Source of the DNA: an uncultured Pelagibacteraceae bacterium
GTDB lineage: Bacteria > Pseudomonadota > Alphaproteobacteria > Pelagibacterales > Pelagibacteraceae
NCBI GenBank assembly: GCA_902623075.1
Contig: CACNSD010000008.1
Location: forward strand, 1-60,619
DNA: 60,619 bases
Direction: 5' to 3'
Shown here: positions 1 through 7,961 of the stretch, in pieces
How positions within the stretch are numbered: the first letter of the stretch is position 1
How the letters are laid out: each line of letters begins with the position of its first letter
The notes under the pieces: generated by a model
Told to the model about the DNA's origin: nothing
Database searches by the model: none
What the model saw: the letters and a program-made list of their open reading frames with translations, nothing else
Translations under genes and position numbers: made by a program

Positions 1-215
1 CTGTTAGAACAAAACAAGTTAATAAATCTGAAGATAATAATGTTGATGGAGAAATAATTCATAAAGGTATTTCTCAAAGACAATTTGCAAGATCATTCAC
101 TATTGCTGACGATGTAAAAGTAAATGGTGCTGAACTTAAAGATGGTCTTTTAACAATATCTTGTGAAAGAATAATTCCAGAGCATAAAAAAAAGAAGCTT
201 ATTGAAATTAAATAA
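1..215 (+). CDS. ibpA: IbpA-type small heat-shock protein (Hsp20), C-terminal part
   Basis: This is the last 70 codons of a gene entering from the left edge, with its reading frame starting at base 3. The protein end holds the second half of an alpha-crystallin domain (RSFTIADDVKVNGAELKDG, then LLTIS). It closes with ERIIPEHKKKKLIEIK, which resembles the IbpA end (ERVIPEAKKPRRIEIN) and carries the C-terminal I-x-I anchor typical of small heat-shock proteins. The family holds unfolding proteins in the cytoplasm for refolding by DnaK and ClpB. A strong terminator follows 13 bases later. The start and N-terminus are outside the window. Confidence 0.88.
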   Translation, partial: VRTKQVNKSEDNNVDGEIIHKGISQRQFARSFTIADDVKVNGAELKDGLLTISCERIIPEHKKKKLIEIK

Positions 216-227
216 ATTTTAAGCCTT

Positions 228-253
228 ACTTGTGGGGATTTCTCCCCACAAGT
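228..253 (+). terminator. GC-rich intrinsic terminator of the small heat-shock gene
   Basis: An 11-bp perfect stem (ACTTGTGGGGA / TCCCCACAAGT) with loop TTTC is followed by a T run on the plus strand. It lies between the end of the heat-shock gene and the convergent permease stop at 263. No T run follows on the minus strand, so it mainly serves the plus-strand gene. Its GC content stands out against the surrounding AT-rich DNA. Confidence 0.85.
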
Positions 254-262
254 TTTAATTAA

Positions 263-1585
263 TTATTTTTTTGCCATTATAGCATTCAAAGCAAATGCTA
301 ATAATCCAGCAGGTATAAGTCCAGTTGTTAGCAGTAATTTTAAACTTATTCCAAAATCAGGAATATTTTTCACAAAGTCTGGTAACAATGACATTCCAAT
401 TCCAAAAGACAAAGAAAGAGCTAAAATTAATAAATTTCTTTGGTCCATTTCTGCCCTTGAAATTAATTTAATACCAGCAGCTACAATCATACCAAACATA
501 ATGATTGCTGCTCCACCTATCACTGACTCTGGCATTGCAGCAATAATTCCACCTAATTTTGGAAACAATCCCATTAGAACTAAAACTATTCCAGCTATAG
601 TTCCAACATGTCTACTTACAACTCCTGTAAACGCGACTAGTCCAGCATTTTGCGAATAAGATGTATTTGGCATTGCATTAAATAGTGCACCAAATGCGGT
701 ACCGACACCATCTGCCATGATTCCACCTGATATCTCTTTATCTGTTGCTTCTCGTTTAGCACCACCCATTGTCGTAGCACTTATGTCTCCAATTGTTTCA
801 ATTGTTGTAACAACTGACATAAATAACATCAGAATTATTGCACCAGGTACAAAATCAATTCCATATTGAAGTGGCATTGGAAATGCAAACCATGCTGCAG
901 ATGCAATTTTGCCGTAGTTAACCATTCCTAGTGCTGCTGCAACTATGAAACCAGCTACTATTCCAATTAAAATTGAGGCTGCAGAAGCCATCCCTTTACC
1001 TCTAAGATTAAAAAAGATAGCAACTATAAAGACTGAAGCGGCAACTGTTAAGTGATTTGCATTTGCAAAAATTTCAGGTTTATTATTCATTAACCATCCA
1101 CCTCCGCCAGCATACATAAAACCAACTTTAAGCAAACTAAATCCAATCATTAAAACAACTATACCAGTGACCAATGGTGGGAATAGATGTCTTATTGGTT
1201 TTAAAACTTTTCCAATAAAAATTTGAAAAATTCCTCCAATGAATGCTGCTGTAAATACTGCACCTAATCCTGCTGCCTTAAATGGTAACATGATAGGTAT
1301 GAATGCAAAACTTGTTCCTTGAACAATAGGTAATCTTGCACCAATTTCCTTGTATCCAACAGTTTGAATAATTGTTGCAACTCCTGCTACAAACAAAGCC
1401 ATTTGAATCAAAAATATTTTTTGTTCAGGCGTTTGACCAAAAACTCCAGCTACAATAATAGGAACAGTTATATTTCCAGCAAACATTGCTAGCACATGCT
1501 GAATTCCTAAAGGTATTGATTTATTTAATGGAAGTTTCTTGTCCGGACTGCTTGTAGAGCCCATTTGTGTTTTTCTTGAAGCCAT
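263..1585 (-). CDS. NCS2-family nucleobase permease, probably xanthine/uric-acid type
   Basis: A 440-residue hydrophobic inner-membrane protein with about 12-14 membrane segments, the usual NCS2/NAT length. It shows the N-terminal QH pair (29-30, in GIQHVLAMFAG), the TM8 motif ETIGD (263-267) and the NAT signature QNAGLVAFTG (312-321). In characterised family members the leading Q and the TG ending go with xanthine or urate proton symport, whereas uracil carriers usually have E at the first position. The neighbouring purine catabolic genes fit this reading. The start is ATG with a strong AAGGAGGG site (1589-1596) three bases upstream. Uracil or broader purine uptake cannot be excluded from sequence alone. 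Confidence 0.87.
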   Translation of the reverse strand: MASRKTQMGSTSSPDKKLPLNKSIPLGIQHVLAMFAGNITVPIIVAGVFGQTPEQKIFLIQMALFVAGVATIIQTVGYKEIGARLPIVQGTSFAFIPIMLPFKAAGLGAVFTAAFIGGIFQIFIGKVLKPIRHLFPPLVTGIVVLMIGFSLLKVGFMYAGGGGWLMNNKPEIFANANHLTVAASVFIVAIFFNLRGKGMASAASILIGIVAGFIVAAALGMVNYGKIASAAWFAFPMPLQYGIDFVPGAIILMLFMSVVTTIETIGDISATTMGGAKREATDKEISGGIMADGVGTAFGALFNAMPNTSYSQNAGLVAFTGVVSRHVGTIAGIVLVLMGLFPKLGGIIAAMPESVIGGAAIIMFGMIVAAGIKLISRAEMDQRNLLILALSLSFGIGMSLLPDFVKNIPDFGISLKLLLTTGLIPAGLLAFALNAIMAKK

Positions 1586-1718
1586 TTACCCTCCTTATTA
1601 AGATGACGTTACAATATTGATCATGAATTAATATAAAAAATTATTTAGAAACAAATATTGCTTCATTTATTGTGATAAAAAAACCTATAATGAGCAGATT
1701 AAATTCTACCAGTTAGTT

Positions 1719-2024
1719 TTAAAAACAACCGTTAGACACAAAGCCTATAACTATATTTTCCGAATTAATTTCAAATCTTCGTTCACAAGGTACAAGGTAT
1801 TTTTTACTATTATAAACTAGCTCGAAATTTCCTTTAGCATTTTTGAAATCTTCGTCCGGCTTTCCAAGCTCCATTTGAAGTTCACTAGCAGATTTACCGA
1901 GAAATTTACTTAATTTTTCGTTTTCTTTTTCTACAATAGCATCAGTTTTTTCTTTAACTGTTTGACATCCTGATAAAAAAATTAAGACTATTATAAGACT
2001 TATGGCTGATTTAAATTTTAACAT
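1719..2024 (-). CDS. Small lipoprotein with a possible SmpA/OmlA (BamE-like) fold
   Basis: A 101-residue protein counted from the ATG at 2024; a TTG at 2036 would add four residues and has no better support. A signal peptide ends in the lipobox LSGC, so the mature protein should be lipid-anchored. A charged linker is followed by LGKSASELQMELGKPDEDF and then a strand-rich end with two cysteines. The leucine-rich turn before GKPD recalls SmpA/OmlA/BamE domains, but the match is loose. It lies just upstream of the permease on the same strand, 133 bases away. The function is unknown; membership of a purine operon is possible but unproven. Confidence 0.6.
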   Translation of the reverse strand: MLKFKSAISLIIVLIFLSGCQTVKEKTDAIVEKENEKLSKFLGKSASELQMELGKPDEDFKNAKGNFELVYNSKKYLVPCERRFEINSENIVIGFVSNGCF

Positions 2025-2059
2025 AAGTTTTAACAAACATTTTTTTTTAATAAATTATT

Positions 2060-2071
2060 AACTTTAAAGTT
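2060..2071. promoter_or_regulatory. 12-bp palindrome in a divergent intergenic region
   Basis: AACTTTAAAGTT is a perfect palindrome between the divergent lipoprotein gene and the deaminase-ABC operon. A second inverted repeat, ATAAAT-A-ATTTAT, follows at 2074-2086. Either could be an operator, but A/T palindromes are common by chance in DNA this AT-rich. Confidence 0.25.
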
Positions 2072-2149
2072 GTATAAATAATTTATTTATTATTACTTTT
2101 AAGTTTAATTATAGTAACAATTGTGTTCTTTATTTGATTGTTCAAGCAT

Positions 2150-2740
2150 ATGAATGAAAAAGCCTTAGAAAAGATACTAAATATATTTTTAAAGGAAGTT
2201 TTACCTCTCACCGAGAGTGGTGTTGCTAAAGGTAGTAAAATATTTGGGGCTGCCATAATTAAAAAGAAAGATTTATCACTTGTAATTGCCGAAACAAATA
2301 ATGAAATAGAAAATCCATTATGGCATGGTGAGATGCATGCTCTTAAAAAGTTTTATGAATTAGAGGCAAAAACGAGACCCAATGAAAAAGATTGTATATT
2401 TTTAAGTTCACATGAACCTTGTAGCATGTGCTTAAGTGCAATCACTTTTTCTGGATTTGATAATTTTTATTATATGTTTCCATATGCATCCACAAATGAT
2501 GATTTTAATATTCCACATGATTTAAATATATTGAAGGAAGTATTTAAAATTAATGACGGAGAATATAATAAAGAAAATTACTATTGGAAAAGTCAAAATA
2601 TAAATTTACTTATTGAAAATTTACCTCAATTAGAAAAAGAAAAAAAATTGAATCAATTAAATGAAATTAAAAAAAAATATCAAACTTTATCAAATCAATA
2701 TCAGAAAAATAAAGATGGAAATTCTATACCATTAAATTAA
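2150..2740 (+). CDS. CDA-fold nucleoside/nucleobase deaminase linked to an ABC importer
   Basis: A 196-residue protein counted from the ATG at 2150; a TTG 12 bases upstream is possible. It has both zinc motifs of the cytidine/deoxycytidylate deaminase superfamily: WHGEMHA (H59, catalytic E61) and EPCSMC (C91, C94). The first 100 residues form the fold. The rest is a charged, partly helical tail longer than in GuaD or TadA. The gene ends 3 bases before the ABC transporter ATPase, so the two are almost certainly co-transcribed and the substrate probably enters through that importer. The exact base or nucleoside deaminated cannot be read from sequence. It is distinct from the GuaD copy at 8870-9340. 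Confidence 0.82.
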   Translation: MNEKALEKILNIFLKEVLPLTESGVAKGSKIFGAAIIKKKDLSLVIAETNNEIENPLWHGEMHALKKFYELEAKTRPNEKDCIFLSSHEPCSMCLSAITFSGFDNFYYMFPYASTNDDFNIPHDLNILKEVFKINDGEYNKENYYWKSQNINLLIENLPQLEKEKKLNQLNEIKKKYQTLSNQYQKNKDGNSIPLN

Positions 2741-2743
2741 TCA

Positions 2744-4234
2744 ATGAATACAAATCTTAAAATTTCAAATGTAACCAAAATATACCCTGGATGTGTTGCA
2801 AACGATAATGTGTCACTCGAATTTAATAGTGGCAAAATTTACGCTCTTCTTGGAGAAAATGGTGCTGGTAAATCTACCCTGGTTAAAATTCTATCAGGCG
2901 TCATCATACCTGATGAAGGTAAAATTTATTTAAATGAAAATAATCTAAAACTTAATTCACCATTAGATGCAAAAAAAAATGATATTGGGATGGTCTTCCA
3001 GCATTTTAACCTTTTCGAAACTTTGTCTGTATTTGAAAACTTAATAATAGACTCAGACGAACAAAGAGAAGTTTTAAGAGAAAAAATTGACTCAATTATG
3101 AGAAAATATAATTTTTCAATTGATCTTGATATACCTGTTTTAAATCTTTCGGCAGGTCAAAAACAGAAAGTAGAGATAATTAGATGTCTAATAAGGAGTC
3201 CAAAAGTTTTAATTATGGATGAACCAACATCTGTGTTAACAGAACAAGAAACAAGTGAATTATTTCTATCTTTGAAAAAATTTTCAGAAGAAGGAATTTT
3301 AATTATTTATATTACTCATAAACTTAAGGAAGTTATTGAGCTTTGCGATGAAGTTGCTGTAATGAGGAGAGGAAAGCTAGTTTCTGTAAGTGAAATAAAG
3401 AATGAAAATATTGAATCACTTGCTAACAAAATGGTGGGTCAAAACTTAAAAACTATCAAAAAGAAAAAAGAGAAAAATTCATCAGATAAATTAATAAATA
3501 TTACAAATCTTAATTTTATAAGCGAAGATCCATTTGAAACAAATTTGAGTGATATTAATTTTTCTGTTAATCGAGGCGAATGTTTGGGAATTGCTGGTAT
3601 ATCAGGAAACGGCCAAAGTGAATTATTTCAAGTATTAAGTGGTGAAATAATATCAGATAAGAATTCTATAGAATTTAATAAAAATTATATTGGAGATTTA
3701 AATCCTCAAGAGAGAAGAGAGTATTTGATGGCCTTTTCCCCAGAAGATAGGCTTGAGCAAGCTGCTATACCACAAATGGCAATTTTTGAAAATGTAGCTC
3801 TAAATAATTATAAGTCCTCAAACTTTTTTAATAATGGGTTAATCAATGAAAATAAAATTAAAGAGCATTCAAAAAAAATAATTTCGGACTTTAATGTTAA
3901 CACAGACAACATAGAGTTAAAAAGCCAATTTTTATCTGGAGGTAATCTGCAGAAATTAATTATAGGAAGAGAATTAATCACCTCTCCAGATTTATTAATT
4001 TGTTTTAATCCAACTTGGGGGCTAGATGTTGGAGCAATAAATTATATCCATGAAACATTGATTAAAATTAATGAGCAAAATAAATCAATCATATTAATAT
4101 CTACAGATACTGATGAGTTATTAAAATTAAGCGATAAAATTTCGGTAATTCATAAAGGGAAATTATCAAAAATTATGGATGCTGATGAAGTTACCTCTGA
4201 AAAACTTGGGATACTAATGGGAGGAGGAAATTGA
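2744..4234 (+). CDS. ABC transporter ATPase, double nucleotide-binding domain (nucleoside/BMP type)
   Basis: A 496-residue protein with two fused ATPase domains, as in the YufO/NupB and sugar (RbsA-like) importers. The first domain has an intact Walker A (GENGAGKST, 38-45), the signature LSAGQ and Walker B VLIMDEPTS. The second has the degenerate Walker A GISGNGQSE and the signature LSGGNLQK. Its Walker B reads LLICFNPTWGLD and lacks the usual glutamate, which is typical of this subgroup. It sits on the inner face of the membrane and powers the two permeases that follow. The stop overlaps the next start by four bases (TTGA). Confidence 0.93.
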   Translation: MNTNLKISNVTKIYPGCVANDNVSLEFNSGKIYALLGENGAGKSTLVKILSGVIIPDEGKIYLNENNLKLNSPLDAKKNDIGMVFQHFNLFETLSVFENLIIDSDEQREVLREKIDSIMRKYNFSIDLDIPVLNLSAGQKQKVEIIRCLIRSPKVLIMDEPTSVLTEQETSELFLSLKKFSEEGILIIYITHKLKEVIELCDEVAVMRRGKLVSVSEIKNENIESLANKMVGQNLKTIKKKKEKNSSDKLINITNLNFISEDPFETNLSDINFSVNRGECLGIAGISGNGQSELFQVLSGEIISDKNSIEFNKNYIGDLNPQERREYLMAFSPEDRLEQAAIPQMAIFENVALNNYKSSNFFNNGLINENKIKEHSKKIISDFNVNTDNIELKSQFLSGGNLQKLIIGRELITSPDLLICFNPTWGLDVGAINYIHETLIKINEQNKSIILISTDTDELLKLSDKISVIHKGKLSKIMDADEVTSEKLGILMGGGN

Positions 4235-5295
4235 TTAAAATTGTTAAAAGAGATGAACCTTCAAGAGCTATATTTTTCCTTACACCTATTTTAGCAATTT
4301 TTTTAACCTTGGTAGCAGGAGGTTTAATTTTTTATATTCTAGGTTTTAAACCTTTTGAAGCCCTAAAGTTTTTTTTCATAGTTCCAATTGCAGATAAATA
4401 CGGATTCAGTGAATTACTATTAAAAGCCACTCCGCTTTGTTTAATAGCAATTGGTTTATCTTTTTGTTTTAAAAGTAATAATTGGAATATTGGAGCAGAA
4501 GGTCAATTAACTTTTGGAGCCATAGTTTCAGGGGGTGTTGCATTATTATTTTATGAGCAAGAAGGATTTTATATTCTACCAATAGTTATTTTAGCTGGCG
4601 CAATTGGTGGTATGCTATATGCGTCTATACCTGCAATTTTAAAAACTTACTTTAATACAAATGAAATTTTAGTAAGTCTTATGTTGGTATACGTTTCAAA
4701 ATTAATTTTGGATTATCTTGTTGTAGGTCCTTGGAGTAATCCAGAAGGATTTAATTTTCCTGAAACAAGACAGTTCAGTGACTCTGCAAGACTTCCTTTA
4801 TTATTTGAAGGACTAAGAATTCATGCAGGTATATTTCTAGCTTTAGCAGCAGTAGTTATCAGTTGGTTTATTTTTTATAAAACGTATTTGGGGTTCCAAA
4901 TGAAAGTTTCAGGTTTTAGTTTAAAGACAGCAAAATATGCTGGGTACAAAGGCAAAAAAATGATTATCCTAGTTTTTTTAATAAGTGGTGCTTGCGCAGG
5001 TTTAGCAGGAGTTGGTGAAATAACCGGACCTATCGGACAGCTTCACAGAGAAGTATCTCCAGATTATGGTTTTACTGCAATAATTGTTGCGTTTTTAGGT
5101 CGTTTACATCCTGTTGGAATAATTTTTGCATCTCTAGTTGTTGCAATTACTTATCTGGGTGCCGAAACAGCGCAAATATTTATGCAAATTCCAAAATATA
5201 CTGGCCAGGTTTTTCAAGGAATGATTTTATTTTTTCTTCTTGCTTCAGATTATCTACTTTTTTTTAAATTTAAATTTAAAGGTTCAAAAAAATGA
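4231..5295 (+). CDS. ABC transporter permease (YufP/NupP-like)
   Basis: A 354-residue inner-membrane protein of the BPD_transp_2 family with about 9-10 membrane segments. The conserved stretch NNWNIGAEGQLTFGAI and the later GLAGVGEITG are typical of the first permease of nucleoside importers that use BMP-type binding proteins. The start is TTG, overlapping the ATPase stop (TTGA). It is supported by a very strong GGGAGGAGG site four bases upstream, and no ATG is placed as well. It pairs with the following permease to form the channel. Confidence 0.92.
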   Translation: MIKIVKRDEPSRAIFFLTPILAIFLTLVAGGLIFYILGFKPFEALKFFFIVPIADKYGFSELLLKATPLCLIAIGLSFCFKSNNWNIGAEGQLTFGAIVSGGVALLFYEQEGFYILPIVILAGAIGGMLYASIPAILKTYFNTNEILVSLMLVYVSKLILDYLVVGPWSNPEGFNFPETRQFSDSARLPLLFEGLRIHAGIFLALAAVVISWFIFYKTYLGFQMKVSGFSLKTAKYAGYKGKKMIILVFLISGACAGLAGVGEITGPIGQLHREVSPDYGFTAIIVAFLGRLHPVGIIFASLVVAITYLGAETAQIFMQIPKYTGQVFQGMILFFLLASDYLLFFKFKFKGSKK

Positions 5296-6224
5296 TTATT
5301 GATGTAAATTTTGTTGGACTAATAATTGCATCAATCATGGCCTCTGCTGTTCCTTTGATCTTAGCGTCTTGTGGGGAACTTATAACAGAAAGATCTGGTG
5401 TTCTAAACCTCGGCGTTGAAGGAATGATGATCATTGGAGCTATTTCAGGCTTTGCACTAATGACTGTTACTGGAAGTTTGATTATTGCAGTTTTTGGGGC
5501 AATGTTAGCAGGTGTTTTAATTTCAACAATTTTTGCATTTCTTACCCAAACATTAATTACAAATCATGTAGCAACTGGTTTAGCTCTTACTATTTTTGGA
5601 ATAGGAATTTCTGCAATGATTGGAAAAAACTTTGTTGGTATTCCTGGAAAAGAGTTTCCTGTTCTATTTGAAAGTTTAAAAGACACAATACCACTTTTAA
5701 GTCCAATATTATTTGGACATTCGGTAGTTTTTTATTTTGCTTTTGCCTTGCCCTTCGTAACTAGCTATTTTTTAAAAAAAACAAAAATTGGATTAATTGT
5801 AAGAGCTGTAGGAGACTCTCCAGAGTCTGCATCTAACCAAGGTATAAATGTAAAGTTAGTTCGTTACGCTTGTATACTATATGGTGGAGCTATGTGTGGG
5901 CTTGCAGGTGCTTATTTATCAATGATCTATACTCCACAATGGATTGAAAATATGACAGGTGGTAGAGGTTGGATTGCTTTAGCACTAGTTGTTTTTTCTA
6001 CATGGAACCCAATTAAAATTTTAATCGGAGCAATGATTTTTGGTGGGTTAACAATTATTCAATTTCATATGCAAGCAATAGGTGTGAGAATTCCTGTTCA
6101 ATTCTTAACTGCCCTACCCTATATTGTAACAATAATAGTATTAGTTGTAATTTCTCGTGACAGTAGAAAAATTAGGTTAAGTACTCCAAGTTCACTGGGT
6201 AAATCGTTTTATAAAGACAATTAA
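5292..6224 (+). CDS. ABC transporter permease (YufQ/NupQ-like)
   Basis: A 310-residue partner permease, again BPD_transp_2. The N-terminal GELITERSGVLNLGVEGMM is the hallmark of the second permease in nucleoside/BMP importers. Other matches are RAVGDSPESASNQGINV and GLAGAYLSM. The ATG overlaps the previous stop (ATGA), so translation is coupled. The last codons are followed by an A/T-only hairpin and T run, then the binding-protein gene 79 bases on. The specificity of the transporter (purine nucleosides or bases) is inferred from its relatives and the surrounding purine genes. Confidence 0.93.
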   Translation: MIIDVNFVGLIIASIMASAVPLILASCGELITERSGVLNLGVEGMMIIGAISGFALMTVTGSLIIAVFGAMLAGVLISTIFAFLTQTLITNHVATGLALTIFGIGISAMIGKNFVGIPGKEFPVLFESLKDTIPLLSPILFGHSVVFYFAFALPFVTSYFLKKTKIGLIVRAVGDSPESASNQGINVKLVRYACILYGGAMCGLAGAYLSMIYTPQWIENMTGGRGWIALALVVFSTWNPIKILIGAMIFGGLTIIQFHMQAIGVRIPVQFLTALPYIVTIIVLVVISRDSRKIRLSTPSSLGKSFYKDN

Positions 6225-6303
6225 TTATAAAATAATTATTTTTTTTTAATTTATTTAATTTAAGATTCAAATAATTAAAAAATTAAATAGGGGAAATAAA
6301 TTT

Positions 6304-7374
6304 ATGCATAAATTATTTATTCGTTCTTTCGTCTCTTCTTTAGTTTTTTTGTTTACATTAACTGTTGCTGCAGTGGCAAAAGATGTTAAAGCAGCATTCG
6401 TTTATATTGGTCCGACTGGTGACCATGGATGGACGTATCAACATGATGTAGGTAGGAAAGCTGTAGAAGCTGCCGGATTTAAAACAACTTACGTAGAAGG
6501 TGTTCCAGAAAGTGCTGATGCTGAGAGAGTACTTAGACAATTAGCAAATTCTGGCCATGATGTTATTTTTACAACTAGTTTTGGATACATGAATCCAACA
6601 AACAAAGTTGCAAAAGAGTTTCCAAACGTAAAATTTGAACATGCAACAGGGTACAAAAGAGAACATCCAAATGTTGCAACATATGCTGCTAGATTCTATG
6701 AAGGTAGAGCAATCTTGGGAACAATAGCTGGTTCAATGACAAAATCTAATGTAATCGGTTATGTAGCATCTTTTCCAATTCCAGAAGTAATAAGAGGAAT
6801 TAATTCATTTACTTTAGCTGCTCAAAAAGTAAATCCAAATATCAAGACTAAGATTGTTTGGGCATTTACTTGGTATGATCCTGGTAAAGAAGCTGAAGCT
6901 GCTAAAGCTTTAATTGATCAAGGTGCAGATATAATTGCCCAGCATACTGACAGTACTGCGATCGTTCAGATTGCTGAAAAAGCAGGCGTATATGCATTTG
7001 GTCAAGCTAGTGATATGGATAAGTTTGCACCGAAAGCAGTATTGACTTCTGTTGAAAATAATTGGGGACCTTACTATGTAGAAAGAGTTAAAGCTGTAGC
7101 AAATGGAACATGGAATCAGAAAGATACATGGCATGGTATTGGTGACGGTATGGTTGTTATATCTGATCTTGACTCTGCTATTCCTAGTAATGTTAGATCC
7201 AAAGTTAAAAAACTTCAAGCAGATTTGGCATCAGGTAAGGTTCATGCTTTTACTGGACCTATCTACGACCAAAAAGGAAATCTAATGGTTGCTGAAGGTA
7301 AAACTGCTGATGATGGAATGCTTGCAGGAATGATGACTTATGTAAAAGGTGTTGAGGGCGATATACCTAAATAA
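6304..7374 (+). CDS. BMP-family periplasmic substrate-binding protein
   Basis: A 356-residue exported protein of the basic membrane protein / PnrA family, the binding partner of nucleoside-type ABC importers. A signal peptide ends near AAVAKD and there is no lipobox, so it should be soluble in the periplasm. Family blocks seen are FVYIGPTGDHGWTYQHDVG near the N-terminus, DVIFTTSFGYM, and IIAQHTDST in the ligand-binding hinge. The start is an ATG nine bases after GGGGAA. It is last in the operon, has its own 79-base leader, and ends at a strong terminator. Some relatives bind purine nucleosides or bases; the ligand here is inferred from context. Confidence 0.93.
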   Translation: MHKLFIRSFVSSLVFLFTLTVAAVAKDVKAAFVYIGPTGDHGWTYQHDVGRKAVEAAGFKTTYVEGVPESADAERVLRQLANSGHDVIFTTSFGYMNPTNKVAKEFPNVKFEHATGYKREHPNVATYAARFYEGRAILGTIAGSMTKSNVIGYVASFPIPEVIRGINSFTLAAQKVNPNIKTKIVWAFTWYDPGKEAEAAKALIDQGADIIAQHTDSTAIVQIAEKAGVYAFGQASDMDKFAPKAVLTSVENNWGPYYVERVKAVANGTWNQKDTWHGIGDGMVVISDLDSAIPSNVRSKVKKLQADLASGKVHAFTGPIYDQKGNLMVAEGKTADDGMLAGMMTYVKGVEGDIPK

Positions 7375-7393
7375 GTTAAAACTTATAAAATTT

Positions 7394-7423
7394 AAAAAGG
7401 TCAGTTTTATAACTGGCCTTTTT
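7394..7423. terminator. Bidirectional intrinsic terminator
   Basis: A 13-bp stem (7394-7406 with 7411-7423, one G-T wobble) has loop TTAT. The ends are AAAAA and TTTTT, so both strands get a T run. It sits between the convergent binding-protein and phosphoribosyltransferase genes, and the latter's stop codon overlaps the right arm. Confidence 0.9.
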
Positions 7424-7946
7424 ATTTGTGGTGTCTTTTTTTTATTTCTTCAATTCTAAGTTCTTCATAAATTTCAAAAGGCTGTACAATCCAAGGATCT
7501 CCTGAAAGTTTGTTTGCACAAAAATCTGGTTCAAATGTTGATTTCTTTTTTTTAAATAAAGTTGCAGTTTTTATATCATCAATCTTATCTTTAATAGGTT
7601 CATATTTTCTTAACCAATCTATGCTTTTATTAAATGTAATTCCTGTATCTGACAAATCATCACATAAAAGTATTCTGCCACCCATATTAGGTGCAATAGA
7701 GCTCATTTCTCTTGAGAACACAATATCACCTTGCTCATCCTCTACACCCTTACCACTATATGACTCGACAGCTAAATAAGCACATTTCAATTTGAAAATT
7801 CTACTTAAAACATCTATCATTGGTGCTGCTCCTCGCATAATACCAACTAAGATTGTAGGTTCATATCCACTTTCATGGATTTGGATTGCTAGTTTTTCAA
7901 CCGTCTGATTGTATTCATTCCAACTAACAATTAATTTCTCTGTCAT
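7422..7946 (-). CDS. Xanthine/guanine-type phosphoribosyltransferase
   Basis: A 174-residue type I phosphoribosyltransferase. The PRPP-binding loop is ILLCDDLSDTGITF, with the two acidic residues and TG of the family. An upstream segment, ILVGIMRGAAPMIDVLSR, is the usual substrate-side loop. Relatives convert xanthine, guanine or hypoxanthine plus PRPP to the nucleotide in the cytoplasm. Being last in the minus-strand purine operon, it would let the cell salvage imported bases instead of degrading them. The choice of xanthine is inferred from the location; guanine or hypoxanthine is equally compatible with the motifs. Confidence 0.85.
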   Translation of the reverse strand: MTEKLIVSWNEYNQTVEKLAIQIHESGYEPTILVGIMRGAAPMIDVLSRIFKLKCAYLAVESYSGKGVEDEQGDIVFSREMSSIAPNMGGRILLCDDLSDTGITFNKSIDWLRKYEPIKDKIDDIKTATLFKKKKSTFEPDFCANKLSGDPWIVQPFEIYEELRIEEIKKRHHK

Positions 7947-7961
7947 AATTTTTATATTTAA

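Noticed and set aside
1586..1718. A purine riboswitch upstream of the NCS2 permease
   Set aside because: The leader was read for the conserved purine-aptamer loops and P1 stem; none is present.
6358..7285. Open frames on both strands inside the BMP binding-protein gene
   Set aside because: They are out-of-frame shadows of a clear 356-residue protein, low in complexity and rich in serine, asparagine or isoleucine, with no family motif.
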